Positions 12,201 through 21,993 of a stretch of DNA of 64,000 bases are shown one piece after another; positions within the stretch are counted from its first letter, which is position 1; the number at the start of each line of letters is the position of its first letter. Under the pieces are notes generated by a model, which ran no database searches, was not told the origin of the DNA, and saw only the letters and a program-made list of their open reading frames with translations. The position numbers were made by a program, and so were the translations under genes. The stretch comes from Ciona savignyi (lineage: Eukaryota; Chordata; Ascidiacea; Phlebobranchia; Cionidae). Where the stretch lies: assembly GCA_000149265.1 (NCBI GenBank), contig CH003075.1, positions 964,147-1,028,146 on the forward strand, written 5' to 3'.

Positions 12201-15200
12201 CTTATGACGTTTGTTTGACTTACTACCCGTGATGAAACATTGTGTTTCTTATGTTTGCTCTTCACAATCAAATTGAAGAAAGCCGACAAAGAATTAAAGC
12301 TACTACCTATTGATTTACCACAAATAAATCGTCAATGGTAAAGCAATAAAATTGCTGTGATACACCATATTCGCCTCATATATTTTGTTTTTACTACAAA
12401 ATCTTCTGTAAACTAAAGATGCAATGCAGTAACTCTTGTAACTTGATTGATATTCACAAAATGATTGGATACCAGGTTTAAGTATGACTTCTCAGTTCTC
12501 ACCAACAAAGATATAATTAAATATACCAATCACACACTGTACTAACTTGGTAACCTGACAGTGTTTAAGATGTCTTACTCTAGTAGACAATGCTTGGCTC
12601 TTTAACCCAAAGAATACAAGATAAAGAATATTTATATTTCAGTTTGCGGCTTGCCAAAGAAGCAGCTGCAAGGTACAAGAGGCAACTCGATTTGGTTGGG
12701 GACTTCGAACATGAAGTGGAGCATTTAAAGGGCGAGATTAGACTTCTACGAAGCGAACGGGATATTTTGGAAAGCAGGTGATGCAGTGACTTGTGGCTTG
12801 AGTTAAGTTGGGAGAAATATGAAACATTATTCTCAATGAGACCGAAAAATGTTAGAAGAACTTTATTATATAAAGTTAACTAGAATAAAATTGTGATAAC
12901 TTTGATATGATGCATATATATTTTAGTGCATGTTGTATAATAATCTATAAAAAAATAGGCTTTACATGTTTGTTTAGACTGTTATATTACACTACAAAAA
13001 TATGCGGCCTAATTAAAACACCATGTATTAATATTATATTACCAATAACTTGTTATAAAATGTCAAATTGGTTTGCAGACTTCGAGCCCGAGGCCGTAGC
13101 TGCAGCCCACCGAGGAGACGGTGTATTTCGCCAGTGTGAGTCACCTTTGCGGATCTAACTTTCAAGGGCAGGATGATTGGCTATACATTTTAAAGGCCCT
13201 TGTTGCTTTTGTGGACGCGCTTTGTTCCCCAGCGCTAGTTGGCATTATAATAGCTATTATGTTCCAGTTCTCTAAGCTCATTCGATATCATTGAATAGAG
13301 CTACGTTTCGGACAACTAATCTGCCTATTAATTATGTCAGATTTGTATCACCTTTGAGTGATCCTCTGCAAGTTATAAGCAAAAATGCCAAAGTAAAAAT
13401 ATCACCCATATTAGCGGGTAAATAAAATATATGCGAAATATGAAATATTAATAATCTATAGCGTCGAACAAACAGTAGCTATGGTTACTGCCGGGAAAGT
13501 TATTCTTTACTAAGCGTTTTCTCTCGTCATAAAGTGGACAAGCGCGCGCACGCCCACAATGGAATATCGTTCCATAATACAAGCGTTTCCGGGTGGACAG
13601 CGTTCTTTATTGCGCAATAATAATGTAACAATACAATACGAAACCTGGTTCGTATGTTTTCCTTGGTCACGTAGTATTTTTATTATAAAAGTTTTCGGCC
13701 GTACTCATATATAAATAGAATATGCCGAAATAACAGATTTTAAGACAAACAGGATTGTAGCACAGTTTACTATTGATACAGCGTTGTTTATCGCCGTAAT
13801 CGATTATTAAATTCCAATCGAAATCGTAATTGGATCGTTGAACAATCGCTATAAATCGCTGAATTTGCAAAATCAAAACTTATAGCAAGTGATTTATGAC
13901 AAGACTGCCCGGCTTTATTACATTAGTTTCACCAATATGTAATCTTAAATTGCGTGTATCACCCCGTTGTTTAATGTATTTAGTAATTTGCCATATTGCG
14001 AACCATACACGGAATTAACTTCGTCAGCTTAATTAACGGACTACCACGTAGATGTCAAATAACCTGTTTTAAGTAGATATTAAAGGGGAACTGAAGTCAA
14101 TTTTAAGAATATCTAAATAAATGGAAAAAAATACGCTGATTTCAAAAATCAAATCAGTTTCTTCCAATATTTTTTGGTTAAAGAGTTATGAGCAAATATG
14201 TATTTTATTTTATGTTAGGGGATTTCCCGTATTACGTCACTGACGTTGTTGAGATTTCGTGCCTATATGCATTGTATACAATCATGTGTCAGTTTAGAGG
14301 TGAATTAGTAACAGAAGCGCCTGCAGGAGCGTTGTATTTTCGTTTTTATTATGGAGACTTAGCATAACACTTGTCATATAGTCTTACTGAACCAATGTAC
14401 ATGGTGACAGCTTACTTTAAGCGCGGTCATTAAGGCCTGCACGGTCCTGGACCTAAGCTGAATGCTGAGGTATACAGGTCTCGTATTTAAATGACTTTAG
14501 AATAATAAGTCTTAGCAATTTATATCATAAATAATAAAAGTGAAAACAGAACAAGAAAACTATAACAGAATGCATTAAACTGTAACTGCCATCAATTTAT
14601 AGAAATAAACCAGCTATTAGGCAAAGGCTAGACTATGCGGTGGGAAAAGCCTATTTCTTTCATGGTTTACCTTGGCTGTTTGTATAATGTTTTGCTGTTG
14701 TGTATGTGGTGCATTTAATGTCTGCTGTTATTGAAACTGAGCATTAGCCTACTGGTTGAGTATACCACTTATTGCAAAAACCAGTTAATCCACAGTTGAG
14801 TAGCTGATGTGTAGTCTGACAATAAGTACACAGCAAGCACTCAGATAAGTAAGTGAAGAATATATATAATAGATCTTTACTTAACTACCCAAATAAGTTA
14901 ATAAGAATATACCACATTTCTAATTTAGTTATTTTTATTAGATATTGTAAAATGCCTAAAGTTAAGCCACTGAGATGGAAGAAAGAGTGATTGGAGTATA
15001 TTGTTTTGCTCCAGGATGTACAAATTCCTATTACAGCACAGGAAATTCCAATCCACCTGTGCTCTTCCATCGATTTCCTCACACGACAAAAAACGGTTGA
15101 AGCAATGGATACAACAATGCAAGCGTTCTAAACTACCTGGAAAAAGAACCGCAGTGTGTAGTGCACATATTTGTGACAAGGATTATCATAGTAAAATTGT

Positions 15201-18200
15201 ATTTGACTCCAATGGAGTAGCCAAGATGATGAAAACAAACCACTTGGTGAAAAATACAGTTCCAACAATTTTAAATTTTTCTGATTATGATTTTATACAT
15301 AGTGATCAACCCAGTACATCAAGTGCAACTTCAAGAACTTCTTTATCCAAGTAGATAATTGAAAAATAAGGGCTTTTAGTAATGCAAGTCCAGTCTGGCA
15401 TTATTTTGTGCACAAATGCATGTACATTCATGCAGCATAAACATTCTTGCGGTGTGTCCATAAGAATACAGTTTTTGCAACGGCACCAAGTCATGTCAAT
15501 AGGTAATGTTTCTAAATAAACATTTTCTTCTATGGGGCTTGCATCTTCAAAGATACTCTCAGACGTTTTCCTTGGTTCAAACGCACATGACTAAATTTGT
15601 GTTGTTTTATTGTGTACAATAAAACTTCTTTCATCCATACCAGAATGCTGAAAACTGTCATCCATTTTAGTGTTACAACATTAACTTAAATTTACTCTAG
15701 AAATGAAGAAAACAAAAGAAATTTGTTAAAACTTCTATGCATATGTATACCAAATCTCTCACACTCTCAGTTTGTAGCCTAGGGGTTGATAACAACATTG
15801 CTAGTCTACGTTGCAGATTATGGCTATATATTGAAAAGCAACAATCATGAAAGAAATAGGCTGTTCCCACCGCATAGTCTGATCTTTGATTGATGGCTGG
15901 TTTATTTCTATAAATTGCTGGCAGTTACAGTTTACTGCCTCCTGTTCTAGTTTTCTTGTTCTGTCTTCACTTCTATGATTTATGATATAAATTGCTAAGA
16001 CTTATTATTCTAAAGTCATTTAAATACGAGACCTGTATACCTCAGCATTCAGCTTAGGTCCAGGATCGTGCAGGCCTGAATAAGCGCGTTTAAGGTAAGC
16101 TGTCACGCGGGTACATTGGTTCAGTTAGGCTATATGACAAGTGTTATGCTAAGTCTTCATAAAAAAACAAAAATACAACGCTCCTGCAGGCGCTTATGTT
16201 ACTAATTCACCTCTAAACTGGCACATGATTGTATACAATGCATATAGGCACGAAATCTCAACAACGTCAGTGACGTAATACGGGAAATCCCCTAACATAA
16301 AATAAAATGCATATTTGCTCATAACTCTTTAACAAAACAATATTGGAAGAAACTGATTTGATTTTTGAAATCAGCGTATTATTTTCCATTTATTAAGATA
16401 TTCTTAAAATTTACTTCAGTTCCCCTTTAAAATAAGGTGCTGACCACGTAGATATTAAATAACATGTCGATGCCAAATAACGTGTTTTAATATAGTTCGT
16501 TTTAAGTCGATCACCGTCTATTTTATCATACTGAGTTTCGAACTCACGATGAGCTCGTTGTCAACGTCGTTTTTTGTATATACATTCGGTATATTTATCG
16601 GTCACGTTAATCATTCGGCCACACAACCGTTTAACCATTTGGCACACTAGAAACTGGGAACGCTGGGAACACTTTTATACTGGACTGATGGCATATGTGT
16701 CGGTCGCGTTAACCATCCGGCCAGACGACCGTACAACCACGCCACTATTGCTTCCTCTATATACACGCACATCACCACTTCCATGCAGAGTATGCGACTA
16801 CGAACGACCGCTCCCCCCACCATCCAGCCCACCAACACATGCTGAGCTCACAAACTCCATCAGACACTCGAGACTGGTAGCCAGGTTCAACGACTTGTAT
16901 GCGGTTGATAGACTCGACATGCAGGTTTGTGGATTCTTGTTTATCTGATAGGTTAGTCTAGTGTTTAAGTACGTCGCCTTTCAATCGAAAGGTTGCACGT
17001 GCGAAACTGGTCGCTCGCTAGACGGTTGTGTCCTTGGGCAAGGCACTTTACGGACTTTGCTTGAACCCAGCGGATTAATGGGTTCTACCAAATTGAAGGA
17101 ACTTGTCTATCATACACAACACATTGCAATAACTCCGGTAACACGACGGTGGGCGCGAGGTGATCTGACGATTGCCCATGTGTTAACCCCCTTGGTTTTC
17201 CCATTCACGGGGATAAACATGAATATCCTATCCTAACCTATCATGTGAATTACTACTTACTAGGCTCCGTACACTAGTGAACCAAAACACTCGATGCTCT
17301 TAAGTAAAATTGCTGAACTAATTGCAGTGTGTTAATATTTGATATGTTTTTCATCTGGATAGAAATATCTTTATCTACGTGTATTGCACCTCGTGCTTAC
17401 AGTCAATTTGCATAAGCAAAATTGTTGAAGCTATTACAGGGGTGAATGCTTGTTTTTTTATATAAACTCGTAGTTTTTGCAGTTACTGAATATCTTGCAG
17501 TTTTAAAGTTGATTGAATCATTTGAAACCAGTGTAAATCAGTTCTTATTTATTATATCATAAGACAACCTAAGACAAGCTATGCTCAGTGTGGGCAGTCA
17601 GGTGCTGAATTCACAAACCCAACCCATCCAGGATCGGCTTCGTCGGTTCGTCGACGATGATGAGATGGTGAAGCGAATCATCTTCATCGCGGTGTGCGAG
17701 GCGTTCCACGTGGCCAAGATGGCTTACAGGTCGTTCCGACTCCGCGCTCGCAAGCTCCTATCGCCCATCCATTCGGGTCCAACCACGCTGGAGGAAGCGG
17801 TTACCGATTACATCGTCCGGAACTTGGACTTGTATGACGTGGAGAGGAGTGTTGAGGTGATTGACAGCTTGGTTGGCATGGTTTCTGTGAAGTAGAATGT
17901 TGCTTAAGTAAAGTAAGTGAAACCTTGATATTAACTCAGGAAAGTAAGTACGGCCTTAATATTAAATCAATGATTTGAATGTTCTCTGACTTTGGGAACA
18001 ATTAACCCAGGATCCTTTTTTCAATCGTGATTTGGATACAAACACTCGTTTCTTGTTTTTTTTTAATAAGAAAGAATTAAAACAGAATCCCTGGTCCTTA
18101 ATTCCCGATTTGGTTACCCAAGATCATAAATCCAGGGTCAGGAAGTTAACTAACTACTTCCTATGTACTCAGGATGTGATCAGAGCAATGAACGTGAACC

Positions 18201-19528
18201 CGAAGATTTCCTTCCCGCCCGAGTGCGAATTCGTATTACTGAGCCCATTCATACGGGAGGTGTGCTTGGTGGCTTACAGAATGCAAGCCTTGGAGCCGCC
18301 ATTGGATATCCCGCTTGCTACTGATGGAGAACTCATGAATGAATCAAGGTGATTTACCGGGCTGGGATTCGAACCCATGATGGGTTCGTAACCAAGACCG
18401 TTTTCCTCATTTAAAAGCGGTTAATTTATCGGTCTCATTAACCATCGGCCACACGACTGTACTTGATCGCTTGTATCAAAAGATCGGTCCATTAACATAA
18501 TGCCTCGGGGTGTGCATTGTTAATAAACGTTAGAACAAAATAAAACTGTTTCAATCGTTTGAGAATATTTTACAAAACATCAATCTAGTGGAATGGTGGG
18601 TTCTATAAATTACAGGAGCGTTTGAACCATACAGAACACGCTGCAATAGCTCCGGTAACACGCCGTTAGGCGCGAAGTGATCTGACGATTGCCCGTGTGT
18701 TAACGCCTATTCAGTTTTTCCATTCACGGAAATAAACACGAATATTCTATGTTATCAATAAGCATTAGTATTTTGGATTTTTTTTATAAACAGTATATTG
18801 ACGCAGCTGTTTTAAGTTTCTTCCCCGAGTATATCGCACATCCTCGTCATAATACCTATACATACGAACTCCCACAGGTACCGACGGAGCTACGACAGCG
18901 AGTTCACCGCACCGCTGGTGGCTTACCATATATGGCCCGCACTGGTGGAAGATGGAACTGTGCTTATCAAGGGAGAGTGCACGACAAGACGTGGCGCTGT
19001 AAGTGGTTTGCCGTAATGCAATTTTCTACCATCGGCTTTTCACCTCCCCCAGTATTTTTAGTCGTAGTATGGGATGACATTGCCCCTAGCTAGACTACTG
19101 TATATTTTGGAAAGGCACTTAACTGACACTGCATGAACCCAGTGGATAAATTGGTTAAAAAACAAACATACCGCCATAATAGCTTGGGTGACTCGTCAGT
19201 AGAGACGATGAATAACGCTCACCGCGTGTTTCCACCCCCGAAAATAAACATGGCCCAAACTATACCAAGCATGGCACTGACAGCATTTAACTGGAATTGA
19301 TAATGAGCAAGATTCAGTAGATAACAAGATTTAAAAAATGGGCTTGTTGCTATGATATTAAGTTATTCCCGTACAATACAAACCGACATACGAAACGATA
19401 TTAAATGATGAATATATTCCAAGCTATCGTCACCACGACGCAGCAGATCACCGAGCCCACTCAGATCATCGTCACGACTTAGTAGGAGCAGCTTGGTAAG
19501 TCATGACGTAACTTGTGACATGGGTTAA
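9285..19528 (+). CDS. SPATA18: SPATA18 / Mieap orthologue (mitochondria-eating protein)
   Basis: Exons: 9285-9371, 9844-10065, 11115-11233, 11712-11807, 12643-12777, 13079-13135, 16789-16924, 17602-17856, 18173-18348, 18878-18998 and 19424-19495; the frame then either reads on to TAA at 19526-19528 or splices at GTAAGT to a small last exon. About 490-500 residues, close to the 538 of human Mieap. Known role: mitochondrial quality control. Visible: an N-terminal helical region ([21 protein letters not shown]), two coiled-coil stretches, an Arg/Ser segment ([10 protein letters not shown]), then the conserved C-terminal domain with [44 protein letters not shown] and [14 protein letters not shown], and an RS-rich tail ([12 protein letters not shown]). 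All split codons agree. The intron 13136-16788 holds a THAP element and repeats. A possible AATAAA poly(A) signal is at 19746. Confidence 0.93.
9524..9632 (+). repeat. SINE 3' half in SPATA18 intron 1
   Basis: GCGGTAACTCGACGATGGGT, then CGAGGTGATCTGACGATTGC and the 3' end AACATGAATATCCCATCCTA. The head is missing. Confidence 0.8.
14975..15354 (+). pseudogene. THAP zinc-finger frame in element copy 1, frameshifted
   Basis: THAP is a C2CH zinc-dependent DNA-binding domain common in DNA-transposon proteins. After the ATG at 14975 come CFAPGC (the C-X4-C pair), then [15 protein letters not shown] (the invariant Trp), [11 protein letters not shown] (C-X2-H) and TVPTILNF, which matches the AVPTIF-type box. 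Relative to copy 2, one base is missing around 15081-15085, so the first frame stops a few codons later (TGA near 15098) while the rest of the domain is open in the next frame. The product as written would lack an intact finger. Confidence 0.8.
15306..15665 (-). pseudogene. P2X7 C-terminal-like cysteine-rich frame in element copy 1
   Basis: The frame begins with an ATG at 15665 ([15 protein letters not shown]), meets an in-frame TAG at codon 25 (15591-15593) and is open again to TGA at 15306. The downstream part contains [19 protein letters not shown] and [16 protein letters not shown], the cysteine pattern of the intracellular C-terminal domain of P2X7 purinoceptors and of the many invertebrate P2X7-like proteins that lack the channel. 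The TAG follows a run that could also be read as a 3' splice site (AAATTTAG), so a stop is not certain. It overlaps the THAP frame by 49 bp, tail to tail. Confidence 0.75.
16527..16630 (-). repeat. Second tRNA-headed repeat family, reverse copy
   Basis: Reverse orientation: box B-like TTTCGAACTC near 16530 and a reversed box A segment (TTAATCATTCGGCCACACAACCG). It resembles the copies at 18358-18463 and 19902-19984 and differs from the main SINE. Confidence 0.5.
16951..17241 (+). repeat. Full-length SINE in SPATA18 intron 7
   Basis: Head GGTTAGTCTAGTGTTTAAG and AAGGTTGCACGTGCGAAACTGG, linker GTCGCTCGCTAGACGG and TTGGGCAAGGCACTT, body with CTCCGGTAACACGACG, tail AATATCCTATCCTAACC. It starts 26 bp after the splice donor at 16925. 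Confidence 0.9.
18358..18463 (-). repeat. Second tRNA-headed repeat family, reverse copy beside SPATA18 exon 9
   Basis: GGGATTCGAACCCATGATGG is a reversed box B with a stem, and CATTAACCATCGGCCACACG is a reversed box A. It begins within about 10 bp of the splice donor after 18348. It lacks the body of the main SINE. Confidence 0.6.
18594..18751 (+). repeat. SINE lacking head, diverged
   Basis: GTGGGTTCTATAAATTACAG, GCAATAGCTCCGGTAACACG and GGAAATAAACACGAATATTC match the main SINE body, with several substitutions suggesting an older copy. Confidence 0.8.
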
Positions 19529-19901
19529 GTCAACCTGCTATTCCGTATGGTTTGTTTCTGTCACGGCAAACAATTAGCGTAAATAAGTTCTGTTATATAT
19601 TTAGCAGTTTATTTCGTGGGAAAGGTGACACTGAAACTATCATCGGGTACATGGGCAAGCCACGTTAGACCCATGGTCATAGACAACAACAAAGTCACGT
19701 GATTAACATAAAATCAGTCAACCGAGTAAATACGTCATAAATATGAATAAACACACAACAAGTTTAATTTGTTTTTCACTTTTACAACGTGCTTATAAAA
19801 ACTTAACATGTTTTTATTTCATGTTCACAATTTTTACTCCCATTGATAAATAACAGCACCCTGTCAGCCATATAGCTATTAAAGCAACGTATGTATTGTT
19901 C

Positions 19902-19984
19902 AGTCGTGTGGCCAATGGTCAACGCGACCTATATATATCCCATAATAATATGGTCCTGATGACGAGGTTCGAATCTTGGTTCGG
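19902..19984 (+). repeat. Second tRNA-headed repeat family, forward copy
   Basis: GTCGTGTGGCCAATGGTCAA (box A region) and GAGGTTCGAATCTTGG (box B, GGTTCGAATC) at tRNA-like spacing, with an insert between them. A canonical tRNA fold is not evident, so this is a tRNA-derived repeat rather than a tRNA gene. Confidence 0.55.
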
Positions 19985-20530
19985 TAAAAAACTTGGTTTA
20001 TCCCAACAGAGCCCAAGAAGAAGCCGCAGCCCTTCGCCCAGATCCCGCCGATATTGAAGTTAATTTGTAGGCGACCTTCATAAGTAGCTGGATACAAACG
20101 GACCCATAGTGTAGATATATAGGTTGTTATATACACATTTTTGTAATAAAAAATATATTTTTGATATTTTCGGCGCTGCCAAAACTACCATAGTAACGAT
20201 TTATACAAATTTCCGTCCAAAAGTTTCTAAACAATTTAAACAGGCCGGCTGCAATAGAATTGCCTAAAAATTGAAATTTTAAAGAAATATAATTCCAACT
20301 TTGATATTAAAATTACTGTGCTCTTGTGTAGTAGTGTTGTATTTTGAAATAAATTTAATTTAGATTTGCGTTGATTTCAATTTGTAAATTATAAGTGCAA
20401 AATATGTGCATTTCTATGATTTAGCTTCGATAACTTGACTTGTGGTGATGGATGTCCGTGTTTAAGTATTATAGTCGCGGGGAATGATTAGGTACCTATG
20501 TATATATATGTTTCGAAACCCTGGTCTCGT

Positions 20531-20534
<4 letters not shown>

Positions 20535-20562
<28 letters not shown>

Positions 20563-20563
20563 C
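20535..20563. repeat. (AT)n microsatellite
   Basis: About 14 uninterrupted AT units. Confidence 0.9.
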
Positions 20564-20932
20564 CTTTAAAAGCATGATAGATACAAATAGTCTGGCGAGT
20601 TATTTCTATGTTAATAGTAAAATATCGGCAATTTAAATTACACTTAACCAGTATAACCCAGCCGTTTTAAGCGACAGACTATTTTTACACTTTCACAGTC
20701 AAGCTGATTTTACTGAATTGTAACACTGATGGCCAACGACGGTCGATGTTTTCGTCAGCAAGTTAAGTGCGCGCTGGCAATTTATGAACGCGCACTCAAT
20801 TTGTGAACGCGTTGACAATTTTGCCGCATGATGGCGTAAATAGTCGAATTATGACACTCTTGGCCAGGTGAAAGGTTACAAGCGCGCTGCTTAGTTATGT
20901 GCGCGCACTTAAATTAGCAGCGCGCTGACTTT

Positions 20933-21060
20933 AGGATAGGATATTCATGTTTATCCCCGTGAATGGGAAAACCAAGGGGGTTAACACACAGGCAATCGAC
21001 AGATCACCTCGCGCCCACCGTCGGGTTACCGGAGCTATTGTAGTGTGTTGTGTATTATGA
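20933..21060 (-). repeat. SINE 3' half, reverse
   Basis: Reversed tail GGATAGGATATTCATG, then CCGTGAATGGGAAAACC and the body to GGAGCTATTGTAGTGTGTTG. The head is missing. Confidence 0.85.
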
Positions 21061-21938
21061 CATCGATTGCCGACCATAAAGCTGTACTTGCAGCTGTAAT
21101 TGCACTTGCGGAGTCACCCAGCTCTTAGTGGTTCGTGGATTTGGGTTAAGAAACACTTAACCTTGTAAGAACACAACCGCAAACTTTTGTAAATTACTCA
21201 GAACAACAAGACGAAAGAATTAATCCCAGAGAAACTTACTTTTCATATCAAGGTCGGTATTTACAACGCCCTATGAAATCCTATAATTTTTTATAGCGGC
21301 GTCACATTGTTACATATGGAAGTATGCGTACTTTTTAAAGGTAATAATTATTTTGTTTGGTTTATTTTCATCCACTGATATTATTGTGGTTTCATTTGAA
21401 GAAAAACGTTACAAATTTACATACTGATGTTTAAAATCACGTGAGATACGATTACCGAATAACCAGCAAACATACGTTTGATGTCTTCGTTCGAGCAACT
21501 GAATATGTAATATTGTTTATCACAGTCAATTAGTCATAGATGTTTTGCGGCTCCACGCCTGTTGGTTGATTCACATTGTTTTCCATTGTCCTTATGAAGC
21601 ATTGCTGCACCAGGCTCAGAAGCAAAGGACATAAATGTCACAAACTAGAGTGTAACTATATTTTTGTATTGCGCAACCTACTTTAAAACGTTGTGTTTTT
21701 TAAATTATTACCGTGGCTATGTGACGTCACAATGCATAAGTTATTGTCGTTCGTTCTGATGTTTTTCATGAGACGTGGGCACGTGGCAGTTGAAAAATGT
21801 ACAGTAAGCAAAGCGGTAGTGTTGCAAATTGAAGTTGTGTGTTATTCTGATCGCGCTTAAGATCAACTGCAAACCTTTAGGGTTTAGTAACCGACAATAG
21901 TCACGTCTATCAGGAATCAAGACCTGAAACGCGACATC

Positions 21939-21956
21939 TGGGGGCCTGTCCGGGAT
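21939..21956 (+). promoter_or_regulatory. Likely primer-binding site of an LTR retroelement
   Basis: The 18-mer beginning TGGGGGCC and ending CCGGGAT differs at two adjacent positions from the complement of the proline tRNA 3' end used by many retroelements. It lies 38 bp upstream of the gag frame, where a primer-binding site is expected just after a 5' LTR. Confidence 0.6.
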
Positions 21957-21993
21957 ATTTATTATTCCTTAAAAGTATTGTCGTGCTATTTAA

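Larger units (their letters stand above)
14084..16426. mobile_element. 2.34 kb TTAA-flanked THAP/P2X7C element, copy 1
   Basis: Terminal inverted repeats of about 581 bp (14084-14664 and 15846-16426) begin AGGGGAACTGAAG and end CTTCAGTTCCCCT, flanked on both sides by TTAA (14080-14083, 16427-16430), as expected of TTAA-targeting (piggyBac-type) DNA transposons. The roughly 1.2 kb core carries a THAP-domain frame (+) and a P2X7-C-like frame (-) that overlap at their 3' ends. No transposase catalytic domain is visible, so the copy looks non-autonomous. It lies in the SPATA18 intron 13136-16788. A second copy in opposite orientation is at 56725-59070. Confidence 0.88.
19529..21938. other. Repeat-rich spacer between SPATA18 and the retroelement
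   Basis: No coding sequence is recognised. It holds a possible SPATA18 poly(A) signal (AATAAA at 19746), a tRNA-like repeat at 19902-19984, an AT microsatellite near 20535-20563, a stretch with repeated GCGCGCTG/GTGCGCGC words (20758-20930), a reversed SINE (20933-21060) and sequence up to 21936 that may include the 5' LTR of the retroelement, whose left edge I cannot place. Confidence 0.6.

Noticed and set aside
14084-16426. A functional host P2X7 receptor gene
   Set aside because: No channel domain or transmembrane segments, and the frame lies wholly within inverted-repeat arms and is duplicated with the element.
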